The translations under genes were made by a program, and so were the position numbers. A stretch of 64,000 nucleotides of DNA, taken from positions 1 through 64,000 of the forward strand of contig NZ_AGTS01000036.1 in NCBI RefSeq assembly GCF_000238595.1. Direction: 5' to 3'. This DNA comes from Acidovorax sp. NO-1. Its GTDB lineage: Bacteria > Pseudomonadota > Gammaproteobacteria > Burkholderiales > Burkholderiaceae_C. The notes below the pieces were generated by a model. That model was given only the letters and a program-made list of their open reading frames with translations, had not been told where the DNA came from and did no database searches. This document shows, in pieces, positions 59,328-64,000 of the stretch (its first letter is position 1; each line of letters begins with the position of its first letter).

Positions 59328-59960
59328 TCAGTCAATCAGGCGGTTCTTGAGAGCGTAGTAGGTCAGGTCGCTGTTGGAAGACAGGCTCATCTTCTCCATC
59401 AGCCGCGTGCGGTAGGTGCTCACCGTTTTCACGCTCAGCGACAGCGCCTTGGCAATGTCGCCTGCGGTCTCGCCCTTGGCCAGCTTGAGGAACACCTGGA
59501 ACTCGCGTTCCGACAATTGTTCATGCGGCGGCGCGTCGTCCTTGCGGTTCAGTTGCTGGGCCAGAAGCTCGGCCACTGCGGGCGTCAGGTAGCGGCGTCC
59601 GAGGGCGATCGTGCGGATCGCCTCCACAATTTCCGACGGCTCGCATTCCTTGTTCAGGTAACCGCTCGCACCCTGGCGGATCAGGTTGATCGCATAGTGC
59701 TCTTCAGGGTAGCCGCTCAGGATCAGGATGCCCATGTCCGGCGCCTTGGCGCGCAGCATGGCCAGTGCATCCAGACCGCTCTGGCCGGGCATGGAAAGGT
59801 CCATCAGCAGGACATCGATTTCCTTGTTGCGCACCAGGTCGATAGCCTCGCGCCCGTTGCCGGCCTCGCCTTCCACCCGCAGGTCCACGTGCTCCGAGAG
59901 GAACTGCCGCAGCCCCGAACGAACAATCGCGTGGTCGTCCACAATGCCAATTTTGATCAT
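59328..59960 (-). CDS. NarL/FixJ-family response regulator
   Basis: About 210 residues. Receiver domain about 1-120 (IVDDHAIVRSGLRQF; Asp in VLLMDLSMPG, about 54; Lys in GYLNKECEP) and a LuxR-type HTH about 145-205 (LSEREFQVFLKLAKGETAGDIAKALSLSVKTVSTYRTRLMEKM in full). It is divergent from the histidine kinase gene with 124 bases between, so they form a two-component pair. Targets are unknown; the envelope-type genes at 61755-62783 are possible. Confidence 0.92.
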   Translation of the reverse strand: MIKIGIVDDHAIVRSGLRQFLSEHVDLRVEGEAGNGREAIDLVRNKEIDVLLMDLSMPGQSGLDALAMLRAKAPDMGILILSGYPEEHYAINLIRQGASGYLNKECEPSEIVEAIRTIALGRRYLTPAVAELLAQQLNRKDDAPPHEQLSEREFQVFLKLAKGETAGDIAKALSLSVKTVSTYRTRLMEKMSLSSNSDLTYYALKNRLID

Positions 59961-60084
59961 CGATCTTTCTTTCGCAGGGCGGTGGTACCGCTCCTGAGGT
60001 TGATAGGTTGCAATGCTTGTCGGCACATTGACCCTGGTTGCAGGGTTGTGCCAGGTTCCTCACACATTATCCAGAATTCCGCGT

Positions 60085-61467
60085 ATGAGTCTTAAAGAAA
60101 ACACCCGCATCTGGTTACCCAAGGTGCGCAAGATGGCGTTGAGCTTGCCGATGGCATTGCTGGCGGCCATGGTTCTGGTGGCCATCAACGAGACAGGACA
60201 CATGCGATCCCAAGGCGCGGTGGAACAGATGACCCAGGGGCAAAACGCCCACCGTGCGGTGAACACTCTTTTGCAGAGCATGCTGGATGCCGAGACCGGC
60301 CAGCGGGGTTACCTGCTCACGGGCAACGAGACGTATCTGGAGCCCTACGACAAGGCTGTAGCGAGCGTGCAGACCAACCTGGACCAGTTGCGCGAGCTGT
60401 TCATGGATTCACCGCGCGACATGCAGGAGTTCGCGCTGTTGTCGCGGCAGATTTCACGCAAGCTCGCGGAGATGGAGCTCAGCTTGCGCCTGCGCCGCCA
60501 GGGCAACGAGGACGCCTGGAAGTTCATCCTCCACACCGATGTGGGCAAGGAGCACATGCAGGCCATCCGTGAGCACGCCAAGGAGCTCATTGCCCGCAGC
60601 GACACCTACGTGCACCAGGGGCGTGAGCAGATCGAGCAATCGCTGATGCTGTCGCGCATCGGCATTGCCACGGTCACTGTCATCGGCCTGCTGGCGTTTT
60701 ACATGTACCTGCGGCAGGCGCAGGCGCTGCAGGTGGTCAATCAGCGGGAACAGGCCCTGCTTGAACGCGAGCGCGACCGGCTCGAAGGGCTGGTGAAGAT
60801 GCGTACCGCCACGCTCTCGGAGCTGGCCAACCACCTGCAACAGGTGCGCGAAGAAGAGCGCGGACATCTTGCGCGCGAACTCCACGACGAGCTCGGCGCA
60901 CTGCTCACAGCAGCCAAGCTGGATGTGGCGCGGCTCAAGTCAAAAATTGATGCCAACGTGCCCGAGGTGGCCGAGCGGCTCAAGCACCTCACGGAAACCC
61001 TCAACAGCGGCATTGCGCTCAAGCGCCGCATCATTGAAGACCTGCGCCCCTCGTCACTGGCCAATCTGGGGCTCACCGCGGCCATCGAAATCCTTACGCG
61101 TGAATACGCAGAGCGCGCAGGCATCGAAGTCGAGACCAGCCTGGAAGCAGTGAAACTGCCCGATGCCACGCAACTCACCGTGTACCGCATGGTGCAGGAG
61201 GCGCTGACCAACATTGGCAAATACGCCAAGGCCAGCAAGGTGCTGGTGTCGGTGCATGGGTACCCCACCCATGTCGCAGTGCAGGTGCGCGATGATGGCC
61301 AGGGATTTGACCCCGCTTCCGTGCGCCCCACGTCGCACGGCCTGTCAGGCATGCGCCACCGGGTGGAGTCTGCAGGGGGGCGGTTGTCCATCACCTCGCA
61401 ACCGGGCAATGGCACGGTGGTGTCGGCCACGCTGCCGTTGCAGCAGGGCGCGCGTACCAGTAGCTGA
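60085..61467 (+). CDS. CHASE3-domain sensor histidine kinase (HisKA_3 type)
   Basis: About 460 residues. Helix 1 (about 17-37), a periplasmic CHASE3 domain (about 40-185, LLQSMLDAETGQRGYLLTGNETYLEPY), helix 2 (IGIATVTVIGLLAFYMYL), a coiled coil, then HisKA_3 with the phospho-His in ARELHDELGALLTAAKL (about 272) and HATPase_c (QEALTNIGKYAKA, DDGQGFDPAS, HGLSGMRHRVESAGG). This kinase class pairs with NarL-type regulators such as the divergent neighbour. Signal unknown; CHASE3 often senses redox, salt or cell-surface stress. Confidence 0.93.
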   Translation: MSLKENTRIWLPKVRKMALSLPMALLAAMVLVAINETGHMRSQGAVEQMTQGQNAHRAVNTLLQSMLDAETGQRGYLLTGNETYLEPYDKAVASVQTNLDQLRELFMDSPRDMQEFALLSRQISRKLAEMELSLRLRRQGNEDAWKFILHTDVGKEHMQAIREHAKELIARSDTYVHQGREQIEQSLMLSRIGIATVTVIGLLAFYMYLRQAQALQVVNQREQALLERERDRLEGLVKMRTATLSELANHLQQVREEERGHLARELHDELGALLTAAKLDVARLKSKIDANVPEVAERLKHLTETLNSGIALKRRIIEDLRPSSLANLGLTAAIEILTREYAERAGIEVETSLEAVKLPDATQLTVYRMVQEALTNIGKYAKASKVLVSVHGYPTHVAVQVRDDGQGFDPASVRPTSHGLSGMRHRVESAGGRLSITSQPGNGTVVSATLPLQQGARTSS

Positions 61468-61754
61468 GCCTGCAAAGGCGTGCGTGTGCCGCCATTGGCC
61501 CACCTCGGCCACTTTCATCGTGACCATGCCCGGCGCGCTGCATGGTCGTGCCACGTCGCAAGTCCGTCGCTCCGTTTTTTGCGCCTGATTTCCCGCGGGC
61601 CCCTGTCCTACACCGGTCCCGCTGCGCCACCGACACGCTCGCGCGCCGGGAACCGGCATCCCGTGCGCCGCCGCCCATCTACAGTCATCTCCAGGCGCTG
61701 AAGTTCTGTGCCACCCACCAACGCCGGCACACCGGCCTCTCACAGGAGAAAAGA

Positions 61755-61919
61755 ATGTTGCACTACGCAGTTGTGTTTCTGGTGATCGCGCTGATTGCGG
61801 CGTTGTTCGGCTTTGGCGGTATTGCCGCCGGTGCTGTCGGCATCGCCAAGATTCTGTTCTTTGTGTTCATCATCATGGCAGTCGTGACCTTTGTTCTGGG
61901 TCTGCTCAAAAAAGGCTAG
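61755..61919 (+). CDS. DUF1328 (YtjA-type) small membrane protein
   Basis: 54 residues, two helices: [20 protein letters not shown] and [21 protein letters not shown], ending KKG. This is the DUF1328/YtjA family, small inner-membrane proteins often induced by stress or in stationary phase. ACAGGAG precedes the ATG. The 287 bases between the kinase gene and this start hold no other gene that I can see. The next gene follows 51 bases on. Confidence 0.9.
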   Translation: MLHYAVVFLVIALIAALFGFGGIAAGAVGIAKILFFVFIIMAVVTFVLGLLKKG

Positions 61920-61970
61920 ACGCCTTCTCAGCCCTGTACCCACACCACCCAAATTTGAAGGAGTTTTCCC

Positions 61971-62363
61971 ATGAGCATCCAAACCGCCACTGACAAGGTC
62001 GCCACCACCGCCAAAACCCTGGCCGATGACGTGTTGGCAACCGCCCAGGACGCCGTGCATTCCACGCGCACCGCCGCCAACAACTCGCTGGAAAAGGCTG
62101 AAGAGGGCGTACGTTCCCTGCGCAGCCAGACCGACCCGGTGATCGATGACCTGGCCGCCCGCGCCCAGGAACTTGCTTCGCGAAGCATTGGCTACTGCGC
62201 TGAAACCAGCGCCCGGGCCCGCCGCCAGATACAACACGCAGCCGATGCCACCACCCAATACGTAACGCAACAACCGGGCAAGTCGATGGTGATCGCCGCC
62301 GCCTCGGGGGCAGCCCTGGCGACGCTGGTGCTGTGGATGTCCCGCCGCCGCGCCAGCTACTAA
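61971..62363 (+). CDS. ElaB/YqjD (DUF883)-like protein
   Basis: About 130 residues. A long Ala/Thr/Asp-rich amphipathic helix (about 1-95, KVATTAKTLADDVLATAQDAVHS) is followed by QQPGKSMVIAAASGAALATLVLWMSRRRASY (in full), the C-tail membrane anchor of DUF883 proteins, which bind ribosomes at the membrane in E. coli stationary phase. A GAAGGAG site precedes the ATG. Part of a run of three small stress-type genes. Confidence 0.82.
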   Translation: MSIQTATDKVATTAKTLADDVLATAQDAVHSTRTAANNSLEKAEEGVRSLRSQTDPVIDDLAARAQELASRSIGYCAETSARARRQIQHAADATTQYVTQQPGKSMVIAAASGAALATLVLWMSRRRASY

Positions 62364-62465
62364 GTCATTTCCCACAGTCCGCCGGTCGCGGAGGGTGCAA
62401 CAGACCGGCAGGCTGCATTTACCCAGCACCCGCGTTCCCAACCTATCTTGAAAAAAGGAAATACC

Positions 62466-62783
62466 ATGAAATACGCACGTGCACTCGCTTTCGCCGCCGT
62501 CGCTGGCATGACCATCGTGACGGCGACTGGCTGTTCTGTGGCCCGCAACCAGCAGACCGCGGGTTCGTACATCGATGACGCCGGCATCACGACCGCCGTG
62601 AAGGCCAAGATGGCTGAAGACAAGACGGTGTCCGCCACCTCCATCAGCGTGGAAACGCTGAATGGCACGGTTCAGCTGTCGGGCTTTGCCAAGTCCCAGG
62701 CCGAAAAGAACCAGGCGGAGGCCATTGCCCGCAACACCAAGAACGTGCGTGAAGTGCGTAACAGCATCGTCGTGCGTCCCTGA
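62466..62783 (+). CDS. BON-domain lipoprotein
   Basis: About 105 residues. A signal peptide ends in TATGC (lipobox, Cys about residue 29). One BON domain follows (about 42-105): DDAGITTAVKAKMAEDKTVSATSISVETLNGTVQLSGFAKS (in full), ending VREVRNSIVV. BON domains are thought to bind phospholipid or help envelope integrity under osmotic stress. AAAGGAAA precedes the ATG at 62466. A strong terminator lies 64 bases after the stop. Confidence 0.9.
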   Translation: MKYARALAFAAVAGMTIVTATGCSVARNQQTAGSYIDDAGITTAVKAKMAEDKTVSATSISVETLNGTVQLSGFAKSQAEKNQAEAIARNTKNVREVRNSIVVRP

Positions 62784-62846
62784 TAAGGCGCGAGCGCACG
62801 CCGGTTGCGGCACCTTCAACGGCAACCACCGTGCGCGGTGAGATGG

Positions 62847-62880
62847 AAAAGGTTCCGGGGCTTGCTCCGGAACCTTTTTT
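62847..62880 (+). terminator. Intrinsic terminator after the BON gene
   Basis: AAAAGGTTCCGG pairs with CCGGAACCTTTT around an 8-base loop, followed by a TTTTTT tract. Confidence 0.93.
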
Positions 62881-62959
62881 CATGGAGGAGCCTGGCGCTT
62901 GCAGGTCTTCATTGGCTGGCGCAACTTGCGACTCGCCTCGCTGCATTAAGCTCATCACC

Positions 62960-64000
62960 ATGCGGGTATTCAATTGCGACCATTGCGGTCATCTGGTTTT
63001 TTTTGACAGCGTGCAGTGCCTGCACTGCGGTAACGCGCTGGCCTTTGTGCCGGATCAGCTCACGATGGCGGCGCTGGCGCCTGCACCGCAGGACGGGCCC
63101 GGGCTGTGGCGCAGGATGGGCGAGCGCGGGGGTACTGCGTACAGTGGGCGGCTTTATCGCATGTGCCACAACCACACGCACTACCAGGCCTGCAATTTCG
63201 CCGTGCCCGCCAACGACTTTTCAGACCTGTGCGCGTCCTGCCGTCAGACGCGGGTGCTTCCGTACCTGTCTGACGTCGCCAACCTGGGGCGCTGGAAGCA
63301 GATCGAAGCGGCCAAGCGCCAGCTTTTTTACACGCTGGCGCGCCTGGGCCTGGAGCCTTTGCCGGGGCGGCCCGGACCGGTGTTCGAATTTCTGGCGGAC
63401 ATGCCGGGCGCACCTTCTGTCCTCACCGGCCACTCCAGCGGCACGATCACGCTCAACATCGCGGAGGCGGACGATGATGAACGCGCCCGGCGCCGCATTG
63501 CCCTGGGCGAGCCTTATCGCACGCTGATCGGTCACCTGCGCCACGAGTCCGGCCATTTCTATTGGGACCAGCTGGTGCGCGACGGGGGTCGCACCGAGGC
63601 GTTCCGGCAAGTGTTTGGCGATGAACGCCAGGACTACGCCGCCGCCCTGGACGCGCACTACGCGCTGGGCGGTCATCTGGGCGACTGGGCAGCAAGCCAT
63701 GTGAGTGCCTACGCCGCCGCGCACCCCTGGGAGGACTGGGCCGAGACCTGGGCCCACTACCTGCACATGCTCGACCTGCTGGAGACGGCGGCCAGCTACC
63801 AGGCCAGCGTGACGGTGCCCGACCCGCATGCCGCCACCCGCCACCAGGTGACCGACCCGTTTGCCACGGACCGCCCCGACTTTCAGGACATGGTGCGCCA
63901 GTGGGTGCCTCTCACACTCCTGCTCAACAGCCTCAATCGCAGCCTGGGGCAGCACGATGCCTACCCGTTCGCCCTGTCGTCCGGTGCCATGGTCAAGCTG
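62960..64000 (+). CDS. Putative zinc-binding metallopeptidase, cut by the window edge
   Basis: The first 347 codons are present with no stop; the gene continues beyond the window. The N-terminus has a zinc ribbon (CDHCGHLVFFDSVQCLHCG), and a second Cys/His group (CHNHTHYQACN, CASC) follows near residues 72-98. A HESGH (HExxH) motif lies near residue 198 in GHLRHESGHFYWDQLV, with WEDWAETWAHYLHMLD downstream supplying a possible third ligand. This is the putative zinc-binding metallopeptidase family found in many proteobacteria; substrate unknown. No signal peptide is seen. Confidence 0.85.
   Translation, partial: MRVFNCDHCGHLVFFDSVQCLHCGNALAFVPDQLTMAALAPAPQDGPGLWRRMGERGGTAYSGRLYRMCHNHTHYQACNFAVPANDFSDLCASCRQTRVLPYLSDVANLGRWKQIEAAKRQLFYTLARLGLEPLPGRPGPVFEFLADMPGAPSVLTGHSSGTITLNIAEADDDERARRRIALGEPYRTLIGHLRHESGHFYWDQLVRDGGRTEAFRQVFGDERQDYAAALDAHYALGGHLGDWAASHVSAYAAAHPWEDWAETWAHYLHMLDLLETAASYQASVTVPDPHAATRHQVTDPFATDRPDFQDMVRQWVPLTLLLNSLNRSLGQHDAYPFALSSGAMVKL

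Noticed and set aside
1-64000. A CRISPR array or cas genes
   Set aside because: The repeats seen are scattered, singly placed hairpins and not regularly spaced; no cas gene is recognisable.

Overview
This window looks like chromosomal DNA of a GC-rich beta-proteobacterium of the family Comamonadaceae (Acidovorax-like). The evidence is the complete ctaC-ctaD-ctaG-ctaE-surf1-ctaA-ctaB-sco order, the Bug-type solute-binding proteins, the DUF2244, DUF2970 and DUF2909 proteins, and a family of short 'atagct...GCGCTT-N7-AAGCGC...GGAGGCC' repeats of a kind I associate with this family. No 16S gene is present, so this is inference. Coding density is high and no stretch over about 300 bases lacks a gene. 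The longest gaps are 61468-61754 (nothing recognisable), 41313-41585 (CIRCE operator) and 19697-19956 (nothing recognisable).

Layout. 1-1021: two small proteins, one repeat copy and a tRNA-Arg(CCU). 1022-7294 (-): tamA and tamB, outer-membrane assembly, with tamB broken by a one-base frameshift. 7410-10083 (-): MoxR-type AAA ATPase, a GNAT acetyltransferase and a CoxE-like VWA protein. 10190-12258: cytochrome c4, its terminator, and a complete IS3-family element with programmed frameshift signals. 12304-19154: small conserved proteins, then an IclR regulator divergent from pcaI-pcaJ-pcaF, an SDR and a Bug protein (lower beta-ketoadipate pathway with a possible uptake partner). 19268-29251: mixed housekeeping and transport genes (thioesterase, transglutaminase-like, TRIC, Kef, LysE, orphan ParA, MaoC, LysR, TrmL, ComF, methyltransferase).

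29404-39193 is a cytochrome c oxidase biogenesis block: structural subunits II, I and III, copper delivery (CtaG, Sco and a second Sco-like protein), heme A synthesis (CtaA, CtaB), SURF1, and several tiny membrane proteins. 39228-46150: a Bug protein, rpoH with a perfect CIRCE operator, cutA, a membrane GGDEF/EAL protein and ftsY. 46178-52952: an active/inactive M16 peptidase pair, rsmD, coaD, a LysR regulator divergent from lysA, and a 24-codon membrane peptide gene. 53060-58688: gpsA, secB, grxC, rhodanese, gpmA, ctpA and a MoeB/ThiF-like E1 protein. 58804-62783: a lone receiver, a NarL-type regulator divergent from a CHASE3 histidine kinase, then three small stress/envelope-type genes. 62960 to the edge: a putative zinc metallopeptidase, cut off.

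The most unusual structure is the repeat family. Ten clear copies and one probable copy share a core hairpin with exactly 7 bases between the arms. Several are built into genes. In one reading frame the repeat encodes the signal-peptide core of two exported proteins (Sco at 38576 and the inactive M16 protein at 47648). One copy supplies the last codons and stop of one gene plus the Shine-Dalgarno of the next (8601-8657). Others supply stop codons or abut a start codon.
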